Part shown: positions 17,708-25,797 of the stretch, one piece after another | How positions within the stretch are numbered: position 1 is the stretch's first letter | Layout of the letters: every line of letters begins with the position of its first letter | Assembly (NCBI RefSeq): GCF_024721115.1 | Contig: NZ_JAMDHK010000005.1 | Location: 124,001-188,000, forward strand | DNA length: 64,000 nucleotides | Origin: Salipiger pentaromativorans | Lineage (GTDB): Bacteria > Pseudomonadota > Alphaproteobacteria > Rhodobacterales > Rhodobacteraceae | Direction: 5' to 3' | Made by a program: the position numbers and the translations under genes | Notes under the pieces: generated by a model | Database searches by the model: none | Told to the model about the DNA's origin: nothing | Seen by the model: the letters and a program-made list of their open reading frames with translations, nothing else

Positions 17708-18586
17708 TCAACCCTCTGGTTCCAGACCGAATTCCGACAGAATCCACGTCACGGTTCGCTTCAGCGGCCTCTCATGCGCATATTGTCGGGCCCAGGACAG
17801 GAAGAGATATTCCCCCGATGCCTCCGGGCTGTGCCAGATCTCCACAAGGCGTCCGGCGCGCAAATCCGGCTCGATCATGAAGGTCGGCGCGATGGCGACC
17901 CCGTGACCGTGGATCGCCGCATCCAGCGCCAGGGCGGAGCGGTCGAAATTCAGCACCGTGGGCGCGCCGCGAGACCCGGTCTCGCCGATCAGACGATCCC
18001 ATCGGCGATGAGCGTCCTGAAGCAGCGGAAAGGACAGCAGGGTGTCCGTGTCGACAGGCGCGCCGGGTCGATGGATGTCGGGGCTGCACACCGCGACAAG
18101 CCGCAGCTCGCAAAGTCGCCGAAGATGATGCGCCGGATTGTGTCCTGGCGTTCTGGCGGGCCAGAGCGCGATCTCGTTGCGCCCGAGGCTGCGCTCCAGC
18201 GGGGTGTCGTGGATCTCTGTCGCCAGAGACATCTCCGGAAACCGGGCGTTAAAGCCCTTCATCCTCGGCATGAGCCACTTGGCGGCAAAAGACGATCCGA
18301 TATGCAGCGTGATCCGGCGGGCGGGCCGTGTCAGCTCGGCGGTTGCCGCCGAGAGGGTGGCCAGCGCCTCCTCGACCGCGGCGTGATAGCTCTTGCCTCT
18401 GGGGGTCAGCACCACGCCACGGGGTTTCCTGTCGAACAGGACGACTCCCAGATCGGACTCGAGCTGCTTGATGCGCTGCGACACCGCGCCATGCGAGATG
18501 TGCAGCGCCTCTGCCGCGCGCTGAAAGCTGCCATGACGTGCCGCCAGCGCGAAGACGCGCAGGGCATTCAGGTTCACCTTCTCCAT
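17708..18586 (-). CDS. LysR-family transcriptional regulator (GcvA-like)
   Basis: 292 residues from the second of two tandem ATG codons (18586; 18589 is also possible). The N-terminal winged helix reads NLNALRVFALAARHGSFQRAAEALHISHGAVSQRIKQLE, the form seen in GcvA-type LysR proteins. The C-terminal co-inducer domain fills the rest. It is divergent from a double-GNAT gene across 127 bases that contain a T-N11-A palindrome, so it probably controls that gene and itself. Ligand unknown. Confidence 0.85.
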   Translation of the reverse strand: MEKVNLNALRVFALAARHGSFQRAAEALHISHGAVSQRIKQLESDLGVVLFDRKPRGVVLTPRGKSYHAAVEEALATLSAATAELTRPARRITLHIGSSFAAKWLMPRMKGFNARFPEMSLATEIHDTPLERSLGRNEIALWPARTPGHNPAHHLRRLCELRLVAVCSPDIHRPGAPVDTDTLLSFPLLQDAHRRWDRLIGETGSRGAPTVLNFDRSALALDAAIHGHGVAIAPTFMIEPDLRAGRLVEIWHSPEASGEYLFLSWARQYAHERPLKRTVTWILSEFGLEPEG

Positions 18587-18602
18587 CATGGGGACCACAA
18601 GC

Positions 18603-18617
18603 GTTAGGTTTTCTAAC
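18603..18617. promoter_or_regulatory. Probable LysR operator
   Basis: GTTAG-GTTTT-CTAAC is a perfect inverted repeat that also satisfies the LysR T-N11-A rule (T18604 to A18616). It begins 17 bases upstream of the lysR start, in the divergent intergenic region with the GNAT gene. Confidence 0.5.
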
Positions 18618-18713
18618 AGCTCTGGCAAATTTGCTGCTTTGTCAAATCTCCCCGCGTCTGCAATCGGTGGCATGCCGCGCCTCACCACCCCGCCGCCGAC
18701 AAGAGGACCCGTC

Positions 18714-19718
18714 ATGAGCCTGACCATCCGCCCCGCCGAAATTTCCGATCTCGATGCCCTCACCGCCCTGCTGCTGGCCGATGCGGAAGATCGCCACACC
18801 GCCGAACCCAAGCTGTGGCAACTGGACGACGCGGCGCAGAGCAAGACCCGCGCAGCGCTCGAATCTGTGCTGGGCGCCGCACAGCCACCCCTTCGGCAAC
18901 ACTGGCTCGTCGCAATTTCCGAAGGCCGGCTGGTCGGCGCGACGCATTCCCTTCTGCTCCCGGTTCCGCCGATCTATGCCGGCGCCTTCGGTCCACCCGG
19001 CCTGCTCATGGAAGACGGTGCCGTCACGCCCGATGCACCGCGCGGCACGCGGCGCGCATTGCTGGAAGCCGCCGAAACCGACCTGATCGGCACGGGCGCG
19101 CGGATCCTGCTGGCCTCCAGCGTGCCCGGGGGCGCCTGGGAAAGCGCCTATGCCCGGCGAGGATATGCACCGCTCACCCTCTATTTCGCAAAGACCGGTC
19201 TGGCCCGCCCGGTCGCATTTGCGGCTGTGCGGCAGGCCACCGCAGAGGACGTGCCGGAAATCGTCGCCTCGAGCGCCGTGAACAGGCGGATCCTGGAGTC
19301 GTTGCATCCGCCGTTCTGGAAACCGCATGACGAGGCAGACGACCGCTTTGGCGCCTGGATGCGGCGCAGCCTCAGCCTGGAGGATCGCGACATGTTCGTG
19401 TCCCAGGCGGATGGCCGTGTCCGGGGCTACGCGATCTCGCAGCCGGCAACTTCCCTGCATATCCCGGCAGCGCATAACATCGCCGGCATCGGGGTGATCG
19501 ACGATTTCTTCGACGATGCGCTGGCGCAGCCCGCACGGCTCGGCCCGGAGGCGCCTCGCGCCGGGGCTCTGCTGAGTGCCGCCGAGGCGGCGCGCAGAGA
19601 ACGCGGCGATCATTCGGTTCTGGTGGTCTGCCCCGCAGCCTGGCACGGCAAGATCGACCTGCTGGAGCGATATGGCTACCACAACGCAATCACCTGGCAC
19701 ATCCGGCAGGTGACCTAG
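18714..19718 (+). CDS. Double GNAT-domain acetyltransferase
   Basis: 334 residues. The ATG at 18714 has AAGAGGA about 7 bases upstream; longer in-frame versions run back into the regulator and lack support. Two GNAT-like halves are visible, starting LTIRPAEISDLDALTALL and AFAAVRQATAEDVPEIVASS (about residue 165). The first ends with YARRGYAPLTLYFAKTG and the second with LLERYGYHNAITWHI, the usual last strand of the fold. The substrate is unknown. The divergent LysR gene is the likely regulator. Confidence 0.72.
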   Translation: MSLTIRPAEISDLDALTALLLADAEDRHTAEPKLWQLDDAAQSKTRAALESVLGAAQPPLRQHWLVAISEGRLVGATHSLLLPVPPIYAGAFGPPGLLMEDGAVTPDAPRGTRRALLEAAETDLIGTGARILLASSVPGGAWESAYARRGYAPLTLYFAKTGLARPVAFAAVRQATAEDVPEIVASSAVNRRILESLHPPFWKPHDEADDRFGAWMRRSLSLEDRDMFVSQADGRVRGYAISQPATSLHIPAAHNIAGIGVIDDFFDDALAQPARLGPEAPRAGALLSAAEAARRERGDHSVLVVCPAAWHGKIDLLERYGYHNAITWHIRQVT

Positions 19719-19889
19719 AACGTTCCGCCTGCCAGCGCCTCCCTCACCGCCGGACCCGCCCCCGGGCGTTCGCGGATCGGCACGAAAGAGGCGCCTTGCG
19801 CCGCGCGTCTCGTCCGACCCCGGCGGATCCTGCAGACGTCCCCGCCCATCGCGGTTAAAAGACCCAAAGACCGCACACACACATGGAAC

Positions 19890-20540
19890 ATGGACGGGCA
19901 GATGCACAGGCAGTTCTCCAACCCCGCTCTCGCCGAGGCCCTGCTGCCACATGCCTTCGACGCGCGGGACGGGGCGCATGACGAGGCGCATCTTCTGCGC
20001 GTCTGGCGCAACGTGTTGCGGATCTCCGATATCGAGGGCGGCGACCTGGAGATCCTGCTTGCCGCCACGCTGCTGCATGATGGCGTCTGGATCGACAAGG
20101 GCTCGCCGCAGCGAGGCATGGCCTCGCGCTTCGCAGCCGAGAAGGCCCGGAACGTCCTCTCCGATCTGGGCTGGAACGCGGAGCGGAGCGGACAGGTCTG
20201 CCATGCCATCGAGGCGCACAGCTTTTCCGCGGGCATCGCGCCCCAAAGCCTGGAGGCGCGCATTCTTCAGGATGCGGACCGGCTGGATTCGATTGGCTTT
20301 ATCGGTGTGGCGCGATGTTTCTATGTCGCGGGCCTGCGCAGGAGCTCGATTTGCGATGCCGTGGATCCCCCCGCACGCCACAGGCCGCTTGATGACAGCC
20401 GCTTCGCGCTCGACCACTTCCGCACGAAGCTGATGACGCTCGGCGACCGGTTTTGTACCGCGACAGGCGCCCGGCTCGCGGCGGAACGTTCCGCCCAGAT
20501 CGAGGCGTTCTATCACGGCATGCTGGCCGAGATCGGATAA
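19890..20540 (+). CDS. HD-domain phosphohydrolase (YedJ-like)
   Basis: 216 residues. HD-superfamily metal ligands are seen in AHDEAHLLRVWRNVL (first His, about residue 30), AATLLHDGVW (the His-Asp pair) and LQDADRLDSIG (the last Asp). The spacing resembles YedJ/YpgQ-type HD hydrolases, which act on small nucleotides or phosphate esters; the substrate here is unknown. ATG 19890 and ATG 19902 are both possible starts and neither has a clear Shine-Dalgarno sequence. It converges on argC, with a hairpin in the gap. Confidence 0.78.
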   Translation: MDGQMHRQFSNPALAEALLPHAFDARDGAHDEAHLLRVWRNVLRISDIEGGDLEILLAATLLHDGVWIDKGSPQRGMASRFAAEKARNVLSDLGWNAERSGQVCHAIEAHSFSAGIAPQSLEARILQDADRLDSIGFIGVARCFYVAGLRRSSICDAVDPPARHRPLDDSRFALDHFRTKLMTLGDRFCTATGARLAAERSAQIEAFYHGMLAEIG

Positions 20541-20567
20541 TCGCTGGCAACGGACCGCTTGGGCGTC

Positions 20568-20600
20568 CAGGCGGGCGGCCGTGGCCGAGACGCCCGCCTG
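20568..20600. terminator. Hairpin between converging HD hydrolase and argC
   Basis: CAGGCGGGCG (20568-20577) pairs perfectly with CGCCCGCCTG (20591-20600). It lies between the two converging stop codons and may act as a bidirectional terminator; there is no T-run. Confidence 0.4.
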
Positions 20601-20653
20601 CGCCCTCTACGGACCGCAAGGCGAAACCCGCAGAGAACGATCTTGCCGATATG

Positions 20654-21631
20654 TCACGGCCAGACGGGCGCGCCGTCCAGTCCGGCGGTTTCGGGCAGCC
20701 CGCAGATCAGATTCGCATTCTGCACCGCCTGCCCCGCCGCGCCCTTGCCGAGATTGTCCACCACGCCCATCGCGATCACCAGATTGCGCGCCGGATCCGC
20801 CGCATAGCTGACAAACGACAGGTTCGAGCCGGTCGCCCATTTGGTCTGCGGCGGCGTGTCGGTCACACGCACGAAAGGACGGTCCGCATAGAAGCTCCGC
20901 GCGGCATCGAGGCATTGCTCCGTGGTCGCGCTGCCCCGACAATAGAGGGTAACCAGCACGCCCCGGGTCATCGGAACCAGATGCGGTGTGAACACCAGCC
21001 CGGTGGCTTTCCCGCCGCTCAGGCGCTCGATCGTCGTGGCCATCTCGGGCATGTGGACATGCGTGAGCAGGCCATAGGGCTGTAGGTTTTCATTGCTTTC
21101 GGCATAGCCGAACCTGCTGTCGCCACCACCGCGCCCCGCACCGGAAATGCCGGTCTTGGCGTCGATCACGATATTGCCGGGCTCGATCAGCCCGCCTGCC
21201 AGAAGCGGCGCGAGGGTATTCAGCGTGGCGGCGGGAAAACAGCCGGGGTTGGCGATCCGGCTTTGTCCGCGGATCCGGTCGGGCCAGATGTCGGCCAGGC
21301 CATAGGTCCACCCCTCGGCATAGCGGTGGTCGCCGCCGATATCGACGATCCTGACCTCTTGGGGAACCCGTGCCAGGGCCTCGGCGGACGCCCCTGTGGG
21401 CAGCGATGCGAAGAGCAGATCGAGCTTTGGCAGGGTTTCGGGGGGCCATTTCTCGATCACCAGCCCGGCGAGCTTGCCCGGCACCCCGGGAAAGCGGTCG
21501 ATCAACCGGCTGCCGGCGCTACCATCGCCCGCGGCGTAGACAAGTTCGAATGACGGATGGCTCGCAATCAGGCGCAGCGCTTCTCCGCCGCCAAAACCGC
21601 TGATGCCGACGATACCGACACGAATACTCAT
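20654..21631 (-). CDS. argC: N-acetyl-gamma-glutamyl-phosphate reductase
   Basis: ArgC reduces N-acetylglutamyl phosphate to the semialdehyde using NADPH, the third step of arginine synthesis. 325 residues from the ATG at 21631, chosen because GAAGGA lies about 7 bases upstream and the N-terminal Rossmann motif IRVGIVGISGFGGGEALRL follows at once. The catalytic cysteine is in IANPGCFPAATLNTL (about residue 145), and the second-domain motif HVHMPEMATTIERL is present. It stands alone, away from other arg genes, among accessory genes, so it may be a second copy in this genome. Upstream lies a full attenuator with an arginine-rich leader ORF. Confidence 0.93.
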   Translation of the reverse strand: MSIRVGIVGISGFGGGEALRLIASHPSFELVYAAGDGSAGSRLIDRFPGVPGKLAGLVIEKWPPETLPKLDLLFASLPTGASAEALARVPQEVRIVDIGGDHRYAEGWTYGLADIWPDRIRGQSRIANPGCFPAATLNTLAPLLAGGLIEPGNIVIDAKTGISGAGRGGGDSRFGYAESNENLQPYGLLTHVHMPEMATTIERLSGGKATGLVFTPHLVPMTRGVLVTLYCRGSATTEQCLDAARSFYADRPFVRVTDTPPQTKWATGSNLSFVSYAADPARNLVIAMGVVDNLGKGAAGQAVQNANLICGLPETAGLDGAPVWP

Positions 21632-21654
21632 GATGATGTCCTTCCACATTTGGG

Positions 21655-21682
21655 AAAAAGAAAGCCCCCGAAGCCGAGGGCT
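21655..21682 (-). terminator. Attenuator terminator in front of argC
   Basis: Read on the minus strand, AGCCCTC (21682-21676) pairs with GGGGGCT (21669-21663, one T-G pair) around GGCTTC, followed by TTTCTTTTT. This is a classical intrinsic terminator only 24 bases before the argC start, where it would block argC unless prevented from forming. Its 5' arm, together with the adjacent bases (CGCAGCCC, 21685-21678), is perfectly complementary to GGGCTGCG at 21777-21770 inside the leader ORF, giving a competing antiterminator. Confidence 0.82.
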
Positions 21683-21741
21683 GCGGGGGTTCAGGAACGC
21701 GGGTCGGAGGTGCTCCGGCGGCGGTAGCTATGGAAAACCGG

Positions 21742-21840
21742 CTACCACGCCCAATAACACTCATCGACGCGCAGCCCGAGAGGCCGCAGCTTCGCTGTGC
21801 GGCGTCGGCGTCGGTCAAAGAGGTTTTGGGTCCTGAACAT
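21742..21840 (-). CDS. Arginine-rich leader peptide of argC (attenuator)
   Basis: A 32-residue ORF starting MFRTQNLFDRRRRRTAKL and ending ECYWAW. Eight codons are Arg, five of them consecutive (21813-21799). There is no Shine-Dalgarno sequence; a TTGACC box lies about 30 bases before the ATG, so the transcript may be nearly leaderless. A hairpin (GCCG...CGGC with CAGC-GAA-GCTG inside) follows the Arg block. A ribosome stalled there would leave GGGCTGCG (codons 22-24) free to pair with the terminator arm. The peptide itself is not expected to have a function after synthesis. Confidence 0.65.
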   Translation of the reverse strand: MFRTQNLFDRRRRRTAKLRPLGLRVDECYWAW

Positions 21841-22127
21841 GGCTTGATGCAGTGTCGGCAAGCCCGTTCAAGGTCAAGCGGAATGTTGACACATCCTGCG
21901 CGTCTCGTGGCCCGGATCACCGGAGCGACCGTCTGCCTCGGTGAAGGATTTTCGATGCGGGCTGCGGCGCAAGTATGCTGCGCGGTGCCTCATCGGCCCG
22001 CCTCGGGACTTCCTCACCTGAGCCGCGGTTCGTGCGATACGGGTTTTCTGCGCGGCAGCCGTCCAGACCGGGCGGGCATGCACCGCAGGGGCATTATCCT
22101 CGCCTCATCTACGAATGCTCCTGCGTG
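21841..22127. other. Gap upstream of the argC leader
   Basis: About 290 bases between the leader ORF and the end of the next GNAT gene. The minus strand carries TTGACC and TTGAAC boxes (about 21866-21880) that could serve as the argC promoter, without a convincing -10 box. A + strand reading frame covers part of the stretch but resembles nothing I know and looks like chance. I see nothing else. Confidence 0.4.
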
Positions 22128-22151
22128 AAGGAGGGCTATCGCCCTCCCCTT
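22128..22151 (-). terminator. Terminator of the GNAT gene
   Basis: GGAGGGC and GCCCTCC form a perfect stem around TATC, flanked by AA and TT, directly after the stop codon of the minus-strand GNAT gene. The T-run is short. Confidence 0.5.
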
Positions 22152-22608
22152 AGATCTCGATCTTGTATCCGATATGGGTCGGCTCGAAACCCAGACGCTC
22201 ATAGAAACGATGAGCATCTGGCCGGGCCTTGTCCGTGGTGAGCTGAACCAACGAACACCCTTTTGCCCGGCATTCGCGGATGGCCCAAGCGAACATCGCT
22301 TCACCAAGCCTGCCGCCCCGACGATCGCTCGCGATCCGCACCGCCTCGACCTGTCCACGCTTGGTGCCATTGCGAGAAAGGCCCGGGATGAAGGTGAGCT
22401 GCAAGGTTCCGACAATCTCCTGCCCATCCTCGACCACACACAGAAACTGGTTCGGATCGGCATCAATCTCCGCAAATGCAGCCCGGTAGCCATCATCGAC
22501 CGCCGGCGAAGCGTTTTCCCGCAACGCACCAAGCACGTCATCGGCCAACATCCCGACAATCGCCTCCAGATCCGCTGCGGTTGCTCGGCGGTAACGCAGT
22601 TCCCTCAT
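22150..22608 (-). CDS. GNAT-family N-acetyltransferase
   Basis: 152 residues from the ATG at 22608, which follows the purine-rich AGAGGGGG by 9 bases. The single GNAT domain begins LRYRRATAADLEAIVGML. The acetyl-CoA-binding loop lies in VRIASDRRGGRLGEAMFAW (R-x-x-G-x-G/A form, about residues 90-105), and the end reads AHRFYERLGFEPTHIGYKIEI. The spacing and the AVDDGYRAAFAEI stretch recall small-molecule or antibiotic-type GNATs, but no substrate can be named. Confidence 0.85.
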   Translation of the reverse strand: MRELRYRRATAADLEAIVGMLADDVLGALRENASPAVDDGYRAAFAEIDADPNQFLCVVEDGQEIVGTLQLTFIPGLSRNGTKRGQVEAVRIASDRRGGRLGEAMFAWAIRECRAKGCSLVQLTTDKARPDAHRFYERLGFEPTHIGYKIEI

Positions 22609-22766
22609 GAGTTTGATCCCCCTCTTTTCATTGCTGATCGCCTCAACAGGAGATGGGCCCCGGCGGACAGGGCTCACCTCCGCTTTACGTCGCAGGGCGC
22701 CCCCATGATGCGATTCAGTGTTCAAGCCATCTGTGCAAAAGACCGCACCACGCCGCCGCGGCGGGC

Positions 22767-23195
22767 TCAGTATGTGGGCTGCGCCGTGGAAAGGCCGGCT
22801 GCCGACTTCCAAAGACGGCGGCGGAAGGCCGCGAGGCAGAGCGCGGCGATGATCAGTTCCACGACGAGGGCGCCGATGGCGCTGTCGGACGGCATTCCGT
22901 CCATCGCAAGCCCGACCAGCCGTCCGGCGGGAAAGGCGATGAAGACCGTCAGGGCCACCGCCATACCAAGGGGCAGGGCCGCGTGCCGCCAGATGCCGCG
23001 CAGCATCAAAAGGCCGAACCCCGCAAGACCGGCGCCGGGTGCGCGCAATTCGCTCAGCAGGTTGGCGTCTTCCCCGAGCGTGATGCCGTAGCCGGCGTAG
23101 AAGGCGTGCGGGATGAACAGGATGAAAGCACCGATGGTGAGCGCTGTGAGGCCGGAGAGACCGAGTGCGATCTTCTCGAAGAGGGTGGGTTTCAT
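22767..23195 (-). CDS. DUF4345-family membrane protein
   Basis: 142 residues from the ATG at 23195 (MKPTLFEKIALGLSGL). It has four hydrophobic segments, about residues 8-28, 48-68, 75-95 and 110-130, and the ELRAPGAGLAGFGLLML stretch typical of DUF4345 proteins, for which no function is known. It starts 26 bases after the NmrA-like gene stops, in the same direction, so the two are probably co-transcribed. Confidence 0.78.
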   Translation of the reverse strand: MKPTLFEKIALGLSGLTALTIGAFILFIPHAFYAGYGITLGEDANLLSELRAPGAGLAGFGLLMLRGIWRHAALPLGMAVALTVFIAFPAGRLVGLAMDGMPSDSAIGALVVELIIAALCLAAFRRRLWKSAAGLSTAQPTY

Positions 23196-23220
23196 GTCAT
23201 ATTCCCTTCGTCGGGCGATG

Positions 23221-24048
23221 TCAGGCGGCGCTTGTCCAGGCGCCGGTTCGAGCGGCGGCCAGGGCGAAGTCCGCAAAGTCGCGCGGGGAACGGCCAAGCG
23301 CACGCATCACACCGTCCGTGGTCTGGGCGTTGCGCCCGTCCAGCGTTTCGCGCGCGATGGCGGTGAAGACATCGGCAACGAAGGCGCCGCCAGCCTGCGC
23401 GATGGTCGCGTGGAACTCCTCGAAGCTGATCGGAATATGCCGGATATTGCGCCCGGTTGCCTGCGAGAGACCAGCCGCCATATCCGCGAAGGTCATCAGT
23501 CGCGGGCCGGTCACCTCATAGAGTTCGCCTTTGTGACCCTCTTCGGTCAGCGCCGCGACGGCGACCTCGGCAATATCGTCGATATCAACGATAGGCTCCG
23601 CGACATCGCCGCCGGGCATCGGAAGAACGCCAGCCAGGATCGGATCGCGCAGATAGCCTTCGGAGAAGTTCTGAGCGAACCAGGCGGCCCGGACGATTGT
23701 GAAATCGACGCCGGACTGTTGCACCACCTCTTCGCCCAGCCGCGCGTGGTGTTCGCCGCGGCCGGAGAGCAGCACGAGATGCTCGACATCTACGTCGCGG
23801 GCCGTCTCGCAGAGGGACTCGAGCTTTTCCACGGCGCCGGGAAATGCAAGATCGGGGAAGTAGGTGACATAGGCCGCACGGGACCCGCGCAACGCCGCCG
23901 CCCAGGTCTCCGGCGCGTCCCAGTCAAAGGGCGTTGTAGAGCTGCGCGAACCACGGCGCACGGGAACGCCCCGCGCCTCAAGGCGGCTGGCGACGCGGCG
24001 GCCGGTCTTGCCGGTTGCGCCGATGACGAGAATTTCCTGGTCTTTCAT
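23221..24048 (-). CDS. NmrA-like NAD(P)-binding protein
   Basis: 275 residues with an N-terminal Rossmann motif ILVIGATGKTGRRVASRL (G-x-x-G-x-x-G) and the atypical short-chain-dehydrogenase layout of the NmrA/HSCARG group: HLVLLSGRGEHH, VDFTIVRAAWFAQNF and PIVDIDDIAEVAVAAL. Such proteins bind NAD(P) and often sense redox state or act on small quinones; no catalytic Tyr-x-x-x-Lys is clear. It is followed by a DUF4345 gene and preceded by an AraC gene, all on the minus strand, a set that looks like one unit. Confidence 0.83.
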   Translation of the reverse strand: MKDQEILVIGATGKTGRRVASRLEARGVPVRRGSRSSTTPFDWDAPETWAAALRGSRAAYVTYFPDLAFPGAVEKLESLCETARDVDVEHLVLLSGRGEHHARLGEEVVQQSGVDFTIVRAAWFAQNFSEGYLRDPILAGVLPMPGGDVAEPIVDIDDIAEVAVAALTEEGHKGELYEVTGPRLMTFADMAAGLSQATGRNIRHIPISFEEFHATIAQAGGAFVADVFTAIARETLDGRNAQTTDGVMRALGRSPRDFADFALAAARTGAWTSAA

Positions 24049-24156
24049 GGGGGGTCTCCCTGGCTTCGCTTTCGTCAGCCGAGGGATTAGCGCGGGAATG
24101 CCGCGCGGTATTGACCGGCGATGCCAGTCTTTTGACCGCTGTCGCCAATGCGCCCG

Positions 24157-25170
24157 TCAGCGGTGGACCATCTCCTTGCGGTAGGTCGCGGGCGTCTTGC
24201 CGACCCAGCGCTTGAACGCGCGGGTAAAGGCGCTCTGTTCGGAGAACCCGGTGAGAAACGCGATTTCAGCCAGTGAATGGCTCTCGTCCCGCAAGAGGCC
24301 CTCGGCAAGGTCGCGGCGGGTTTCCTCGGTGACGCTCTGAAAGCTCATGCCATGCTCGGAAAGGCGCCTGTGAAAGGACCGCGCACTGAGCCCGAGGCTC
24401 CAGGCGATCTCGGGCATTTTCGGCGCCCCTTCGCTGAGGGCCTGGGCGATTGCGGCTTTGGCCTGCATGACAAGCGCGGGCTCCCGGGTGATCTCGGAGA
24501 TTTCCGCGTCGAGATGCGTGGTGAGGTAGTGCGAGATCCCCTCGTCGCCGAGGATGTTGGGCCGGGCCAGGGTTTCGTCGGCATAGAGGATCGCGTCGAG
24601 TTCGGCCCCGAAGCGCACCGGGCAGCCGAACCAGTCCTCATGCGCCGCGATCGAGCGCGGGGCGGGATGCCGGACCAGCACTTCCAGGGGCGTCAGCGGC
24701 ACCGGGCAAACCTGCCTCGCGATCGAGACCGCGCTGGCGAGGGTCGCCTCGTTCGACAGCCGCATCCCGAGGCGCCTCTTGCCCGCCCGATGCAGGATGA
24801 AGAGCGTGCCCCCGGGCGCTGGCCGCAGCTCGTATTCGACAACGCTGGTCCAGAGACGCGCATAGCGTTCCACCCGCGCATAGGACGCCCGGAGCGTTGT
24901 TGCCGCCTTGAAGGCCAGCCCGAGTGCGCCGTATTCGTCAAGCCGCATGGAGGCACCGGTGCGGATCGGAAGATCGGTCACGTCGATCTGGTCGGCGAGC
25001 CTTTCAAGCATGTCGTAGTAGCGCTCGGCGGAAACCATCCGCCCGGCATCGAAGGGCTCGTCGGCGGCGAGCCCGACACTGGCCAGCATCGCCGCCGCAT
25101 CAACGCCGCCATCCGCCGCGGCGACCACCTTTCTCGCGAAGAGCGACGTCACATACCCCATGCTCCGCAT
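24157..25170 (-). CDS. AraC-family transcriptional regulator
   Basis: 337 residues from the ATG at 25170 (MRSMGYV); the ATG at 25161 is also possible, and longer forms lack support. The N-terminal half matches the arabinose-binding-like domain of OruR/ArgR-type AraC proteins (PIRTGASMRLDEYGALGLAF). The C-terminal double helix-turn-helix includes MPEIAWSLGLSARSFHRRL and LAEIAFLTGFSEQSAFTRAF, closing with KTPATYRKE. It lies 108 bases upstream of the NmrA-like gene on the same strand and is its likely regulator. The effector is unknown. Confidence 0.88.
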   Translation of the reverse strand: MRSMGYVTSLFARKVVAAADGGVDAAAMLASVGLAADEPFDAGRMVSAERYYDMLERLADQIDVTDLPIRTGASMRLDEYGALGLAFKAATTLRASYARVERYARLWTSVVEYELRPAPGGTLFILHRAGKRRLGMRLSNEATLASAVSIARQVCPVPLTPLEVLVRHPAPRSIAAHEDWFGCPVRFGAELDAILYADETLARPNILGDEGISHYLTTHLDAEISEITREPALVMQAKAAIAQALSEGAPKMPEIAWSLGLSARSFHRRLSEHGMSFQSVTEETRRDLAEGLLRDESHSLAEIAFLTGFSEQSAFTRAFKRWVGKTPATYRKEMVHR

Positions 25171-25349
25171 TCTACGATGCAGGCGGTTAGCAGCCAAGCG
25201 CGCAATGGATCCGGGCGCGCGGCGGATTGGGGCCCCTCTTTCCGCCAGCCCTGTCATTCAGCCTGCACGTGCAGCAACGGCTTTGTATGGATGGCTCCCG
25301 CGTCGCGAGGCTTAAATGAGATCGCAGGCACTTTTTCAGAAGCGATCTT

Positions 25350-25625
25350 GTGTCCGGCCTGTTCGCGCGGTCATCGTCGCTGGTCCTGGTCGGATCCGCG
25401 GATCAGGATCCTGTCTGTTTCTCGGGCAATTGCGCCCACGTCCTGCGGCACACCGCTGCCGTGCAGATGGCGGAGGCAGGCATTCCGATGGACATGATCG
25501 CTCAGTCTCTAAGACGTTCCAATACGGGGCTCACCGCCCCGAGCTATGCTCGATACAGGCCCGAACATCTTCGCAAGGCAGCGAAGGTCCTGGCGTTCGA
25601 TCGGGCGTCAGGTTCAACGGACTAG
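25350..25625 (+). pseudogene. Tyrosine recombinase (integrase), C-terminal remnant
   Basis: Only the last catalytic boxes of a phage-type integrase survive: HVLRHTAAVQMAEAGIPMDM (box with His and Arg) and a tail SYARYRPEHLRKAAKVLAF carrying the nucleophilic Tyr. The intervening LGH-type motif is degraded to LRRSNTG. The catalytic domain upstream and the N-terminal DNA-binding domain are missing. The remnant ends 51 bases from the 3' end of tRNA-Pro, the usual place for an integrase at its attachment site, and marks an old insertion. Confidence 0.75.
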
Positions 25626-25648
25626 GGGGAACTGTCTCAGAAACGAAA

Positions 25649-25668
25649 AAGGCGCCCGAAGGCGCCTT
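25649..25668 (-). terminator. Terminator of tRNA-Pro
   Basis: On the minus strand AAGGCGCC-TTCG-GGCGCCTT is followed by TTTCGTTT, 8 bases after the CCA end of the tRNA. The stem is perfect. Confidence 0.85.
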
Positions 25669-25675
25669 GTTTCAT

Positions 25676-25752
25676 TGGTCGGAGTGAGAGGATTCGAACC
25701 TCCGGCCCCTGCCTCCCGAAGACAGTGCTCTACCAGGCTGAGCTACACTCCG
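25676..25752 (-). tRNA. tRNA-Pro (anticodon CGG)
   Basis: 77 bases including an encoded CCA. The acceptor stem CGGAGTG pairs with CACTCCG, the D-arm reads GCTCAGCCTGGTAGAGC, the anticodon stem-loop is CTGTC-TTCGGGA-GGCAG with CGG at positions 34-36 (reads CCG, proline), and the T-arm is GGAGG-TTCGAAT-CCTCT. All stems fold. A terminator follows, and an integrase remnant lies just beyond it. Confidence 0.95.
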
Positions 25753-25797
25753 ACCGTGGCGGGCGGGATACCCCACGTCCGAGGGTTTGGCAAGAGC

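Noticed and set aside
17388-17747. Proteins with 17-residue repeats on either strand at the island edge
   Set aside because: The periodicity follows from the 51-base DNA repeat on both strands, and neither frame has a start signal or a known domain.
21730-22128. A 132-codon + strand frame upstream of argC
   Set aside because: It covers the leader and terminator of argC in the opposite direction and matches no family; the attenuator explains the sequence better.
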